Assembly (NCBI GenBank): GCA_040222995.1
Contig: JAVKBW010000082.1
Span: forward strand, 186,001-250,000
Origin: JAVKBW01 sp040222995
GTDB taxonomy: Bacteria; Pseudomonadota; Alphaproteobacteria; UBA8366; Aestuariispiraceae
Length of the DNA: 64,000 bases
Reading direction: 5' to 3'
Part shown: positions 9,270-18,296 of the stretch, piece after piece
How the letters are laid out: every line of letters begins with the position of its first letter
Numbering within the stretch: position 1 is the first letter of the stretch
The notes under the pieces: generated by a model
What the model saw: only the letters and a program-made list of their open reading frames with translations
Told to the model about the DNA's origin: nothing
The model's database searches: none
Translations under genes and position numbers: made by a program

Positions 9270-9302
9270 AGCGGAGGCCTCCACGGGAAAGGGCCTCTCG
9301 CT
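9270..9302 (-). promoter_or_regulatory. Intercistronic hairpin between proX and proV
   Basis: AGCG-GAGGCC pairs with GGCCTC-T-CGCT around a 12-base loop (one bulged T). It sits right after the binding-protein stop and before the ATPase gene. There is no U-run, so it looks like an mRNA-stabilising or partial-termination element that would raise ProX output relative to ProV. This is inferred from position and base pairing. Confidence 0.5.
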
Positions 9303-9326
9303 ACCTCCAGCTAGCTGCCAAAAATG

Positions 9327-10352
9327 TCAGTTGGCAGCCTTACGAGCTTCTTCAAGCCAGGCCGAAACCTGATCTTCATGCTTGGCGACCCAATCTTCGG
9401 CATGGCGGCGGACATCTTCAAGGTCGTTCTCGCCTTCATGGATCAGGAAGTTCTCGTGATTCACATCTTCGATCGGCACCGATACGAGCTCGAACCACTT
9501 CCGGGCGCTTGGGCTATCCGCCAGGAAATCGTTGTTTGCGACGATGCGAATAGCATTCACGGTAAACCCGACATTGCGGCCGTCCGGCAGCATCGTATTC
9601 TCCGCTTTCGCTTCTTCATCGCTCATGTCCGGCAGCGATGTGAAAGGCACTTCAAGCCACACGACTTCCTGCCCCGGACGCAAGACCTGAGATACCCAGA
9701 GGGGCGCGTAGGTGTAGTAGAGAACCGGCTGGTCGGCACGGTAACGGCTGACGCTGTCGGCCGCCATCACCATAAACTGACCCTGATTGTGCGTTACAGT
9801 ATCGCGAAGGCCATAGGCGTCCATGTGATGTTCTATAACGCGTTCGCAACCCCAGCCCGGAGGGCAGCCGGCAAGGTCCGCCTTGTCGTCGCCATCGGTA
9901 TCGAAAATTCTGGCGATCGCGGGATCCTTCAACTGGTCGATGCTGGTAATGCCGTGCTTCTCGGCGGTTTTCTTGTCGATCAGGTAACCCTGGCTGGCGC
10001 CGGCTACGAGAACGCCCAGTTTCGTCATGGCGTCGCTGCCGCCGGCCTTGTCGAAATAGACGTTCTGAAGCGGTTCCCAATGGACCGCGGTGAATTGCGC
10101 TTCGCCCTGACCGACCGCAACATGCATGGCGGGAATATCCATGTGCCGGACCTTGCCGACGTCATAGCCAAGCCGCTCGAGACCGATGTTGACGACTTCC
10201 GTCTGAAACAGACCTTCGAGCAATCCGTCGTCCGATGCGCGCACCGATTCATCCGCCTGTGCGGCAGTGGCGCCGGTCATGACAATACCTGCCAGCAGGC
10301 CTGCCATCGTTAGTCGTCCAAAGCGTCGCACCGTTGATTTGACCGTATTCAT
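9327..10352 (-). CDS. proX: Glycine betaine-binding periplasmic protein
   Basis: A 341-residue substrate-binding protein with an N-terminal signal peptide ending near ATAAQA. It aligns by eye over its whole length with E. coli ProX: QGYLIDKKTA, IDQLKDPAIARIFDTDGD, TVTHNQGQF and VVWLEVPF all have direct counterparts. The aromatic cage is present in modified form: Trp in AVHWEPL, Trp in the disulphide loop CPPGWGC, and YYTYAPLW where E. coli has YYTWTPYW. It delivers glycine betaine or a close relative such as proline betaine to ProW. The Tyr/Leu changes in the third aromatic site may alter ligand preference. Confidence 0.93.
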   Translation of the reverse strand: MNTVKSTVRRFGRLTMAGLLAGIVMTGATAAQADESVRASDDGLLEGLFQTEVVNIGLERLGYDVGKVRHMDIPAMHVAVGQGEAQFTAVHWEPLQNVYFDKAGGSDAMTKLGVLVAGASQGYLIDKKTAEKHGITSIDQLKDPAIARIFDTDGDDKADLAGCPPGWGCERVIEHHMDAYGLRDTVTHNQGQFMVMAADSVSRYRADQPVLYYTYAPLWVSQVLRPGQEVVWLEVPFTSLPDMSDEEAKAENTMLPDGRNVGFTVNAIRIVANNDFLADSPSARKWFELVSVPIEDVNHENFLIHEGENDLEDVRRHAEDWVAKHEDQVSAWLEEARKAAN

Positions 10353-10400
10353 GACGTGATCTCCTTGTTTTACATGATTATTGGATAATTCATTAACCCA

Positions 10401-11369
10401 CTACTTGTTGCGTAGTTTTTCCGTTGCCCGGTCGCCGCCGCCCACCGGCGCACCGGGTTTCACCAGCAAGGCGCAGCGCCTGGCGAGGCCGGCCGGACCG
10501 CGCTCGTTCCATCGTGCTGTGTCCTGCGATTGACCGATTGACGCCTGCGTGACCCGGTCCATCACCATGGCAAGAATCACGATACCGAGGCCGCCAAGCG
10601 CGGCGAGCCCCATATCGAGACGTCCGATCCCCCGGAGCACCATCTGACCCAGTCCCTCGACTGCGATCATTGATGCATAAACGACCATGGCGAGCGACAT
10701 CATGATCGTTTGGTTTATTCCCGCCATGATGGTCTTCGCGGCGAGTGGAAACTGAACGCGAAACAGAACCCGCCGTTCGGAAGCACCGAAAGAGCGTGCA
10801 GCCTCGACAACCTCGCTCGAAACCTGGCGCAACCCCAGATTTGTCAATCTGATGACCGGCGGTAAGGCGAATACGATCGTGACAATGACGCCGGGCACAT
10901 TGCCGATTCCGACAAGCATGACGACCGGCACCATGTAGACGAATCCGGGCAGGGTCTGCATGACATCGAGAACCGGACGCAATATGGATTCGACTCTGTT
11001 GCTTCGCGCCGTCCAGACACCAAGTGGAATGCCGATCACGATACAGAAAATGACAGATGTCAGGATCAGCGAAATCGTGGTCATCGCTTCTTCCCAGATA
11101 CCGATGAATCCGAGCACCAGCATGCTGCAGACAGCAAAACCGGCGACACGTATGTTCGCGAATTGCCAGGCGATCAGGAATAACCCGATGAGCAGCACTT
11201 CCGGAGGCATGCCGATCAGAAAGGTTTCAAGAGAATCCAGCAATCGCCCAACCGGCCACCGGAGCGCCTGAAAGAACGGTCGAAATTCAGAAACGAGTGC
11301 GTCGAGCACCACCTGGATCCAGTCGTCCAGTGGAACCTCGAAGTCTTCGAAAATGTCCTTCAGACCCAA
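10401..11369 (-). CDS. proW: Glycine betaine ABC transporter permease
   Basis: A 322-residue inner-membrane permease with the typical hydrophobic helices and the EAA-type loop near VEAARSFGASERRVLFRVQFP (read in parts, about residues 185-205), which docks with the ATPase. The N-terminal region before the first helix is short and amphipathic, as in ProW. Translation appears to begin at TTG (11369), preceded by GGGGGAAG. No good downstream ATG exists before the first conserved segment. It is the first gene of the importer operon, and the LysR gene at 11849 reads away from it. Confidence 0.92.
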   Translation of the reverse strand: MGLKDIFEDFEVPLDDWIQVVLDALVSEFRPFFQALRWPVGRLLDSLETFLIGMPPEVLLIGLFLIAWQFANIRVAGFAVCSMLVLGFIGIWEEAMTTISLILTSVIFCIVIGIPLGVWTARSNRVESILRPVLDVMQTLPGFVYMVPVVMLVGIGNVPGVIVTIVFALPPVIRLTNLGLRQVSSEVVEAARSFGASERRVLFRVQFPLAAKTIMAGINQTIMMSLAMVVYASMIAVEGLGQMVLRGIGRLDMGLAALGGLGIVILAMVMDRVTQASIGQSQDTARWNERGPAGLARRCALLVKPGAPVGGGDRATEKLRNK

Positions 11370-11848
11370 TGTTTCTTCCCCCGGTTCTCTTTTCGTCCGA
11401 GCCGGTCCGGCCCTAAAACGTGTCAGTAGATAAATGACTTCAGTGTGGGGCTCGTACTTTGAACCGGAGAGTTGCCAGGCGACGGGAACAGGTGGCGTTA
11501 AGCGGAAATTCCGGGAAATTGTCGATGCGCCACTCTATACCTCGATCAATTGATGGTTCATGAAACCGGCAGCCACCTTTGCACCATTCGTCGGCTAAGT
11601 TTCTCGTTCACCAAATTGTTTTCGGATCATTGCAGGGACAGGATTACTGAAATCCTCAGAAGTAAAAGTATGTCAAAGCAAGCGATTGATCTTTATGAAT
11701 ACTTATGCGAGCCAAGCACTGTTCTACCCTTATCTGTTGTTCGTTTTTATATCTTCGATTTTCAACACTTGCATAAGCGATACATTGACGACAAACGAGT
11801 TTTTCGCACAGTATGTATTAGATAAATTAACAGCGTAGATTTAGCGTC
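11370..11848. promoter_or_regulatory. Intergenic region between proW and LysR gene
   Basis: This 479-base, visibly AT-richer stretch lies between the divergent importer operon and the LysR gene, and should hold both promoters. The clearest structure is the perfect palindrome ATCAATTGAT at 11545-11554. A weaker dyad CTGA-AATC-CTCAG occurs near 11647-11660. An open frame at 11550-11825 has no coding character. No RNA gene was recognised. Confidence 0.5.
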
Positions 11849-12778
11849 ATGCAGCGAAGAAACATGCAACTGAACGCGCTACGCGCATTTGAATCGACCG
11901 CCCGGCACGGCAGTCTCACGGATGCAGCGCGGGAACTCGGAGTGACCCACGCTGCTGTCAGTCATCAGATCAAGAATCTTGAAGACATACTTGGTATGGA
12001 TCTGTTCATCAGAACGTCGCGGGGCGTTATCCTGACGGCAGAAGGTCGTAGGCTGCTGCCCGTTTTGAGCGACAGTTTCGATCGCATCGGGCAGGCGCTG
12101 GATAGCCTGACATCACTGAAGGCGACCCGCCTGATAGTCACGACGACACCAACCTTTGCATCGCGGTGGCTAATTCCGCGATTAAGCCGGTGGAAGCGCA
12201 TCGCCCCGGAAGTCGAGGTTCATGTTCTGCCGACACTGGAGCTTCTCAACCTGGAAGGGCGTGATGTCGATGTCGCAATCCGCTGCGGGGTGCCGAACTG
12301 GCCCGGGGAAATAATCTCGGAAAAGTTGATGGCAGTGACAATGACGCCCGTCTGCAGCCCATTTTATCTGGAACAGAATCCGATACCGGATCTGTCGACC
12401 AGCCTGGCTGCGCATACCTTGATACATGCGGATGTGGAAATGGCCGATGCCGGCTACGAATGGCGCGCCTGGTTCAATGCGTCGGGTGCGGCAGCCTCAT
12501 CGGAAGCGAGCGGCGTCTCGTTCCACGACCCCGGTCTCGCCATGGAGGCCGCCGTCAGCGGCGTCGGAATCGCGATGGGGTATGTCGAGCTTATCCAGTC
12601 CGATATAGACGCGGGCAGACTCGTTTGCCCGTTCGACGTGACGGCTGTTCATCCCTATTCCTATTTCTTTCTGTACAACAGGAACCGCATGGACGAGCCA
12701 TCCATAGCGGCATTTCGTGACTGGATTTACTCGGAAGCGTCGGCAGAGGTTATTACAGAGCCGATGCTGCAATCGTGA
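11849..12778 (+). CDS. LysR-family regulator, GcvA-like, divergent to the betaine importer
   Basis: A 309-residue LysR-type regulator. The N-terminal winged helix-turn-helix (about residues 6-65: ALRAFESTARHGSLTDAARE, then VTHAAVSHQIKNLE) is followed by the LysR effector-binding fold. The ALRAFEsaARHgS start and VTHxAVSHQ recognition helix mark the GcvA-like subgroup. It is divergent from proWXV, so it most likely senses the imported betaine or a product and regulates the importer. It is paralogous to the LysR at 50303 beside the MttB and demethylase genes, which strengthens the link to betaine metabolism. Start could also be Met6. Confidence 0.9.
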   Translation: MQRRNMQLNALRAFESTARHGSLTDAARELGVTHAAVSHQIKNLEDILGMDLFIRTSRGVILTAEGRRLLPVLSDSFDRIGQALDSLTSLKATRLIVTTTPTFASRWLIPRLSRWKRIAPEVEVHVLPTLELLNLEGRDVDVAIRCGVPNWPGEIISEKLMAVTMTPVCSPFYLEQNPIPDLSTSLAAHTLIHADVEMADAGYEWRAWFNASGAAASSEASGVSFHDPGLAMEAAVSGVGIAMGYVELIQSDIDAGRLVCPFDVTAVHPYSYFFLYNRNRMDEPSIAAFRDWIYSEASAEVITEPMLQS

Positions 12779-12837
12779 GTTTGTCGTTCTTGTCGAGAAG
12801 GACCTGATTTGCATTTGAACCACTTGAACCAGACAGC

Positions 12838-13215
12838 CTAGCTCGCCGCAAGGGGTGTCCAGACCGCCAGTTCATATCCTTCCGGGTCGGTGAACTGAAA
12901 CCGTTTGCCGCCGGGAAAATCGAACACCGGCTTGGTGATTTTGCCACCGGCTGCTTCAACCCGACGCATCAGATCGTCAAGGTCGTCGCCGTACAGAACC
13001 ACCAGCGGCCCGCCGGGGCGTGGCGGGGTCATCGCATCGAACCCGCCTTTCATGCGGCCATCGGTAAACTCGCAGTATTCCAGTCCAAAATCCGTGAAGG
13101 TCCAGCCGAACGCCTCGCCGTAGAAAGCCTTCGCCCGGGGAATATCGCTGACGGCGAATTCGATATAGTCGATACAACGGTCGCGGTGCGGCATGTCGTC
13201 GTGCGCGTCTGTCAT
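12838..13215 (-). CDS. VOC (glyoxalase/bleomycin-resistance) family protein
   Basis: A 125-residue vicinal-oxygen-chelate protein. Seen: the opening YIEFAVSDIPRAKAFYGEAF, a GGFDAM strand and the closing FQFTDPEGYELAVW, which is the paired beta-alpha-beta-beta-beta pattern of the fold. Related proteins act as dioxygenases, isomerases or resistance proteins, and many small ones are uncharacterised. Met at 13215 (MTDAHDDMPH) is chosen because upstream residues do not look like family sequence. It is divergent from the lipoprotein at 13321. The substrate is unknown. Confidence 0.85.
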   Translation of the reverse strand: MTDAHDDMPHRDRCIDYIEFAVSDIPRAKAFYGEAFGWTFTDFGLEYCEFTDGRMKGGFDAMTPPRPGGPLVVLYGDDLDDLMRRVEAAGGKITKPVFDFPGGKRFQFTDPEGYELAVWTPLAAS

Positions 13216-13320
13216 GATCTTTTCGAACTGTTGCCAAAAGGGGAGGGCTTGCGCATACAGATAGCAGGAGATTCCGCGAACCCCAACCGTTTGCAGGCAG
13301 TTCAACGAGGAAGCATCGGA

Positions 13321-13632
13321 ATGAAAACAGTCCTGGCCCTTTCCGCCATCATTTTATTTGCAGCGGCCTGCGCCCGGTCGCCATCCGTCACCGATACGGA
13401 CAAATGGGTCAGCGCCAATGCGCCGGGCCCGGTCGTTTCCGTTTGCTACAGCGCCGCGGAATCGACCCGGGAAGAGGTGATGGCGTTCGCGCTGGCGGAA
13501 TGCCGGGAAGATCTGCAGGCGCTGATCCTGATCGGCGAGGATACCGCATTGAACGATTGCCCGTTGCTGAAACGGGCGAGGGTTACCTTCGCCTGCGTGC
13601 CGCCGGGATCGCGGGGTCAGGTTTTCCCCTGA
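13321..13632 (+). CDS. Small predicted lipoprotein
   Basis: A 103-residue protein with a lipoprotein signal peptide: a hydrophobic stretch LALSAIILFAAAC whose Cys at about residue 18 would be lipidated. GAGGAAG lies about ten bases before the ATG at 13321, which sets the start even though the frame is open upstream. The mature part contains four further Cys residues (VCYSA, AECRED, NDCPL, FACVP), possibly two disulphides. It has no family I recognise. It faces icd tail-to-tail with 13 bases between them. Confidence 0.72.
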   Translation: MKTVLALSAIILFAAACARSPSVTDTDKWVSANAPGPVVSVCYSAAESTREEVMAFALAECREDLQALILIGEDTALNDCPLLKRARVTFACVPPGSRGQVFP

Positions 13633-13645
13633 CCCTCTGTCGCGA

Positions 13646-14872
13646 TCACCACTTTTCCATCGCGGCTTTCAGGTTTTCGTCGATCTTGTCGAGGAACTGA
13701 TTGGTTGTCAGCCATTTCTGGCCTTCGCCGATCAACAGCGCCAGGTCCTTTGTCATGTGGCCGCTTTCAACGGTCTCCACACAGACCCGCTCCAGCGTAT
13801 CAGCGAACTTGATGACTTCCGGCGTGTCGTCGAACTTGCCGCGGAAGTGAATGCCCTTGCTCCAGGCGAAGATCGAGGCAATCGGGTTCGTCGAGGTTTC
13901 CTTGCCTTCCTGATACTGCCGGTAATGTCGTGTCACGGTGCCGTGGGCGGCTTCCGCCTCGACCGTCTTGCCGTCCGGCGTCATCAGGAACGAGGTCATC
14001 AGACCGAGCGACCCGAAACCCTGAGCCACTGAATCCGACTGCACGTCGCCGTCATAGTTCTTGGCCGCCCAGACGAAATCGCCGTTCGATTTCATCGCGA
14101 AGGCCACCATGTCGTCGATCAGGCGGTGTTCGTAGATGATGCCGGCTTCCTTGAACTTCTCGGCGAAACCTTCGGTGTCGAACACTTCCTGAAACAGGTC
14201 CTTGAAGCGGCCGTCATAGGCTTTCAGGATGGTGTTCTTGGTCGACAGATAGACCGGGTATTTGCGCATCAGACCGTAATTGAAACAGGCGCGCGCGAAA
14301 CCGCGGATCGATTCATCAAGGTTATACATCGCCATGGCGATGCCGCTGTCCTCGAATACGAAGACCGAATGCCGGATGGTTTCGCCTTCCGGGTCTTCCG
14401 GGGTGAAGGTGATCGACAGGCGACCGGGGCCGGGCACCAGAAAATCGGTCGCGCGATACTGGTCGCCGAAAGCGTGACGGGCGACGACGATGGGGCGGTT
14501 CCAGGACGGGATCAGGCGGGGAACGTTCGAGCAGACAATCGGTTCGCGGAACACGGTGCCGTCCAGAATGTTGCGGATTGTGCCGTTCGGCGACCGCCAC
14601 ATCTGTTTCAGATTGAATTCCTTAACGCGCCCTTCATCCGGGGTGATGGTGGCGCATTTCACACCGACGCCGTACTGCTTGATCGCATTCGCGGCGTCGA
14701 CGGTGATCTGGTCGTCGGTCTCGTCGCGTTTCTCGACTCCGAGATCGTAATATTTCAGATCGACGTCAAGATATGGAAGTACCAGCTTTTCCTTGATGAA
14801 GCTCCAGATGATGCGGGTCATCTCGTCCCCATCCAGTTCGACAATCGGGTTTTTTACCTTGATCTTGCTCAT
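13646..14872 (-). CDS. icd: NADP-dependent isocitrate dehydrogenase (eukaryote-like type)
   Basis: A 408-residue TCA-cycle enzyme converting isocitrate to 2-oxoglutarate with NADPH formation. The N-terminus (KNPIVELDGDEMTRIIW) and length identify the homodimeric type shared by mitochondria and Alphaproteobacteria, distinct from E. coli Icd. Substrate-binding residues fall in SPNGTIRNILDGTVFREPI near 95-113, and metal-binding Asp residues in IDDMVAFAMKSNGDFVWAAKNYDGD near 250-275 (read in parts). GGAGAT lies just before the ATG at 14872. It is monocistronic by appearance. Confidence 0.97.
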   Translation of the reverse strand: MSKIKVKNPIVELDGDEMTRIIWSFIKEKLVLPYLDVDLKYYDLGVEKRDETDDQITVDAANAIKQYGVGVKCATITPDEGRVKEFNLKQMWRSPNGTIRNILDGTVFREPIVCSNVPRLIPSWNRPIVVARHAFGDQYRATDFLVPGPGRLSITFTPEDPEGETIRHSVFVFEDSGIAMAMYNLDESIRGFARACFNYGLMRKYPVYLSTKNTILKAYDGRFKDLFQEVFDTEGFAEKFKEAGIIYEHRLIDDMVAFAMKSNGDFVWAAKNYDGDVQSDSVAQGFGSLGLMTSFLMTPDGKTVEAEAAHGTVTRHYRQYQEGKETSTNPIASIFAWSKGIHFRGKFDDTPEVIKFADTLERVCVETVESGHMTKDLALLIGEGQKWLTTNQFLDKIDENLKAAMEKW

Positions 14873-15022
14873 CTGAAATCTCCTTTGGCGCCTGTACTGA
14901 CCGCCGCTCGTTATCCGGTTATCGTTGTCGATTCAATGGCGGGAAAGTGTGCGATTCACCCCGCACGCACCATAGCCGAAGCCCGATGCAGTGGCAACGA
15001 ATGCCGCAGGGTAGGACGGCGG

Positions 15023-17395
15023 TCAGCGTTCGAACCGCGAGGCGGCCTTTTCAATCGATTCCCGGTCGATCCGGTATGTTTTGTACAGATCGGTGAGGGA
15101 TCCTGTCTGGCCGAAGCTCTCGACCCCCAGCGGCGCGACGGCGTGGCCGCGCACGGCCCCCATCCAGGCAAGCGCCGCCGGGTGGCCGTCCAGTACGGTG
15201 CAAAACCGGGCATCGTCGGCCAGCGGTTCGAACAGGTCCTCGACATGCGCCATCGATCCGTCGTCGGAACCGTCGAGCCGGCTTCGTTCCAGCCGCTGCC
15301 AGTCGTTGTACAGACGGTCGGCGGACGTGACCGCCAGTAACCCCGCGCCGGGATATTTCTTCAGCAGGTTTGCATGGGCGTCGATGGCCTGTCTGGCAAC
15401 CGCGCCCATATAGACGACGGCGAGGCTGGCGCCGTCTTTCGGCGGTACGACCCAGTAGCCGCCGGAACAGATCTGCCGCCGCGTGTCATCGTCAAGCTCC
15501 CGGTCCGGTTGATCCAGCGGCCGCGTCGACAGGCGCAGATAGATCGATCCGCCATCCTCGTCCTGCAGGTAGTTCAGGCCGAAGCGCATGATCTCGGCCA
15601 GTTCGTCTGCGAAGGCCGGTTCGTAGGACAGCAATCCCGGCTGCGACATACCGATCAACGGCGTTGCGATGGACTGATGCGCGCCGCCTTCCGGCGCCAG
15701 CGTGATGCCCGACGGCGTCGCCACCACCATGAACCGGGAATCCATGTAGCAGGCGTAATTCAGCGCATCGAGGCCGCGCGAGATGAACGGATCGTACAAT
15801 GTACCGATCGGCAGCAGCCGTGCGCCGAACAGGTCGTTCGACAGGCCAAGCGCCGCGAGGGTCAGGAACAGGTTGTTCTCGGCGATGCCCAGTTCGATAT
15901 GCTGGCCTTTGGGCGAGCGGATCCATTTCTGGGCCGATGGCACCTTGCGGTCCCGGAATTCGTCGCTCCGGTCGGTGCGCGAAAACAGGCCGCGCTGATT
16001 GACCCAGGGGCCGAGATTGGTCGAGACGGTGACATCCGGCGAGGTGGTGACGATGCGGTCCGCCAGCAGGCCGCCCTGTTTGGCGATTTCATTGAGGATG
16101 CGGCCGAAGGCTTCCTGGGTCGAGGTGCGCTCGGTTTTCGGCATCGGCAGCGTGTCCGGCACCGGTATGCGCTGATCCTGCCTGCGGAACGTTTTTCTGG
16201 CCGCATAGGGGGCGTTTTCGATGGTCTCTTTCAGGTCGGCTTCGGGCAGGGGCGCGGCTTCGAACCTGTCCCATTCATGGCCGGGCCGGACGCCCATGCG
16301 CGCCTGATAGCCTTCCATCTGTTCAGGATTCATCAGGCCGGCATGGTTGTCCTTGTGTCCCTGCAGGGGCAGGCCGTGGCCCTTGATCGTATAGAAGATG
16401 AAGCAGGTCGGGCGGTCGTCCTTAACCTGACTGAAGGCGTCCAGCACGGCTTCCATCGAATGGCCGCCGAGATTCATCATCAGGTCGCCGAGCGCCTCGT
16501 CGTCATAGGTTTCAAGCAGGTGTTCCAGATCGTCATCGCCCGGCATGTCAGCCAGAATCTGCCGGCGGAAAGCGGCCCCGCCCTGAAAGGCCAGCGCGGA
16601 ATAGACGTCATTGGGGCAGGAATTGATCCATTTCTTCAGCGACCCGCCGCCCGGCTTTTTGAAGGCGTCCATCTGCTTGCGGCCATACTTCACGGTGATC
16701 ACGTTCCACCCGGTGGCGCGGAACAAGCGACCGATCAGCCGGAACAGATGTTCGCTGACCATGCCGTCCAGGCTCTGGCGGTTGTAGTCGATGATCCACC
16801 AGGCATTACGGATGTCGTGTTTCCAGCTTTCCATCAGGCATTCGTAGATATTGCCTTCGTCCAGTTCGGCATCGCCGACCACGGCGATCATCCGGCCCGG
16901 CGGCCGGTCCGACGCCATGATGCCCTTCATGCGCAAATAGTCCTGGGTCAGCGCGGCGAAACTGGTGACGGCCGCGCCGAGCCCGACGGAACCGGTCGAG
17001 AAATCCACCGTCTCGTTGTCCTTGGTTCGTGACGGGTAGGATTGCGCGCCGCCGAGGGCGCGGAAGGATTCCAGTTTTTCCCGGCTCTGGTTGCCGAACA
17101 GATACTGGATGGCGTGCATGACCGGACTGCCATGCGGCTTCACCGCAATCCGGTCGTCCGGTGTCAGTTCATGGAAGTAAAGCGCGGTCAGAATGGTCGA
17201 AATCGAGGCGCAGGACGCCTGATGACCGCCGACCTTTACCCCGTCCGGGTTGGGGCGCAGATGGTTGGCGTTGTGGATCGTCCATGTCGACAGCCAGTGA
17301 ACCCGGCGTTCCAGGGCTTCCAGCCGTTGCAGGTCCGTATCTGTATATTTCGGATTTGCCGTGGACGGCCGATCTCCGGCGGTGTCGGGGCTCAT
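15023..17395 (-). CDS. Transketolase-like / homodimeric pyruvate dehydrogenase E1-like protein
   Basis: A 790-residue thiamine-diphosphate enzyme with the two-part transketolase layout. The first half has the TPP-Mg motif GDAELDEGNIYE ... DYNRQSLDG near residues 180-215. The second half has the pyrimidine-binding domain with IELGIAENNL near 505-514. The order and segments such as GGHQASCAS and GDDDLEHLLETY resemble AceE-type homodimeric E1 more than sugar transketolase. No E2 or E3 genes are nearby. The ATG at 17395 is preferred: it lies four bases after the pssA stop with GGAGA before it, and an upstream in-frame Met at 17470 would overlap pssA. True substrate (pyruvate, another 2-oxoacid or a sugar phosphate) is uncertain. 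Confidence 0.85.
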   Translation of the reverse strand: MSPDTAGDRPSTANPKYTDTDLQRLEALERRVHWLSTWTIHNANHLRPNPDGVKVGGHQASCASISTILTALYFHELTPDDRIAVKPHGSPVMHAIQYLFGNQSREKLESFRALGGAQSYPSRTKDNETVDFSTGSVGLGAAVTSFAALTQDYLRMKGIMASDRPPGRMIAVVGDAELDEGNIYECLMESWKHDIRNAWWIIDYNRQSLDGMVSEHLFRLIGRLFRATGWNVITVKYGRKQMDAFKKPGGGSLKKWINSCPNDVYSALAFQGGAAFRRQILADMPGDDDLEHLLETYDDEALGDLMMNLGGHSMEAVLDAFSQVKDDRPTCFIFYTIKGHGLPLQGHKDNHAGLMNPEQMEGYQARMGVRPGHEWDRFEAAPLPEADLKETIENAPYAARKTFRRQDQRIPVPDTLPMPKTERTSTQEAFGRILNEIAKQGGLLADRIVTTSPDVTVSTNLGPWVNQRGLFSRTDRSDEFRDRKVPSAQKWIRSPKGQHIELGIAENNLFLTLAALGLSNDLFGARLLPIGTLYDPFISRGLDALNYACYMDSRFMVVATPSGITLAPEGGAHQSIATPLIGMSQPGLLSYEPAFADELAEIMRFGLNYLQDEDGGSIYLRLSTRPLDQPDRELDDDTRRQICSGGYWVVPPKDGASLAVVYMGAVARQAIDAHANLLKKYPGAGLLAVTSADRLYNDWQRLERSRLDGSDDGSMAHVEDLFEPLADDARFCTVLDGHPAALAWMGAVRGHAVAPLGVESFGQTGSLTDLYKTYRIDRESIEKAASRFER

Positions 17396-17399
17396 CGAT

Positions 17400-18263
17400 T
17401 CAGGTGTCTCCGTCGTTCGCCGCTTTCCTGACATTTGTCGCTGTTTCGGCTGTTTCGCCGTCATCCGCATCCGGGGCCGCCGGTTCGTTCGCGGCGGCTT
17501 CCGCCGATTTCCGTTTAAAGCTTCGATAGGCGAACGGCATGGTGATCAGGTAGGCGATCAGGATCAGGCACAGCGTACCCCAGGGCTGGCCGGCCATGGC
17601 GGCGATCGCAAGGGCGATACCGGCCAGCATCGGCAGGATATGGGCGCGTGGAATCTTGATCCGCTTGAAGGAATAGGTTGGTATTTCGCTGACCATCAGC
17701 AGGCCCGAAAGCGCCGTCCAGAAGGCGATGGCTTCGGCCGGCGGATAAAAGGCGCCGTCGGTGGTCAGCGACATCAAAAGCGGCAGCAGCAGAAGTCCGG
17801 CGCCGGCCGGGGCGGGGACACCCTGAAAGTAATTCACCGCGAACGGGGGCAGGGTATCGAGCCGGCTGTTGAACCGGGCCAGCCGCAGGCCGCAGCACAC
17901 GGCGGCGAACAGCGCGACAGCCCAGCCGACGCCGCCCAGCGCCTGCAGGCTCCAGTAGTACAGGATCATGCCCGGCGCGACGCCGAAGGCGACAAAATCC
18001 GACAGCGAATCGAGTTGCGCCCCGAAATCGCTCGATGCATTCAAAAGCCGCGCCATGCGTCCGTCCAGCGTATCCAGGATGGCGGCCAGCAAAATCGCGC
18101 CGCAGGCGAAGTCCCAGCGGCCTTCAAGGGCGAAGCGAACGCCGGTCAGGGCGGCGCAGGTCGCCGACACGGTTATCGCATTCGGTACCAGCATGGCGAC
18201 GGTGAGACCCTTCAGCCGGCGGCGTTTCTTGAGCCCTTTGCCTGCGTCTTCGTTTTCAGTCAC
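17400..18263 (-). CDS. pssA: CDP-diacylglycerol-serine O-phosphatidyltransferase
   Basis: A 287-residue inner-membrane enzyme that makes phosphatidylserine from CDP-diacylglycerol and serine. The CDP-alcohol phosphotransferase motif is complete: DGRMARLLNASSDFGAQLDS followed by LSD, near residues 68-91, giving the DG..AR..G..D..D pattern. Several hydrophobic helices follow, and the C-terminal tail is charged and disordered. It lies 33 bases after psd and four bases before the E1-like gene, so the three form one operon. The product is decarboxylated by the neighbouring Psd. Confidence 0.95.
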   Translation of the reverse strand: MTENEDAGKGLKKRRRLKGLTVAMLVPNAITVSATCAALTGVRFALEGRWDFACGAILLAAILDTLDGRMARLLNASSDFGAQLDSLSDFVAFGVAPGMILYYWSLQALGGVGWAVALFAAVCCGLRLARFNSRLDTLPPFAVNYFQGVPAPAGAGLLLLPLLMSLTTDGAFYPPAEAIAFWTALSGLLMVSEIPTYSFKRIKIPRAHILPMLAGIALAIAAMAGQPWGTLCLILIAYLITMPFAYRSFKRKSAEAAANEPAAPDADDGETAETATNVRKAANDGDT

Positions 18264-18296
18264 TGAGTTTCGCCTCGTTTCGCGTTTTGCGGCGGT

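Noticed and set aside
9324..10313. 329-residue frame antisense to proX
   Set aside because: Shadow of a strongly supported ProX homologue on the other strand; GC-rich codon use leaves long antisense frames.
11550..11825. 91-residue open frame in the proW/LysR intergenic region
   Set aside because: AT-rich, no ribosome site, no recognisable motif or coding bias. It is more likely chance openness.
14126..15340. 404-residue frame antisense to icd and the gap
   Set aside because: Covers the antisense of a clear icd and part of the E1-like gene. The protein is without any family pattern.
15374..17032. 552-residue frame antisense to the E1-like gene
   Set aside because: Shadow frame, no domain pattern.
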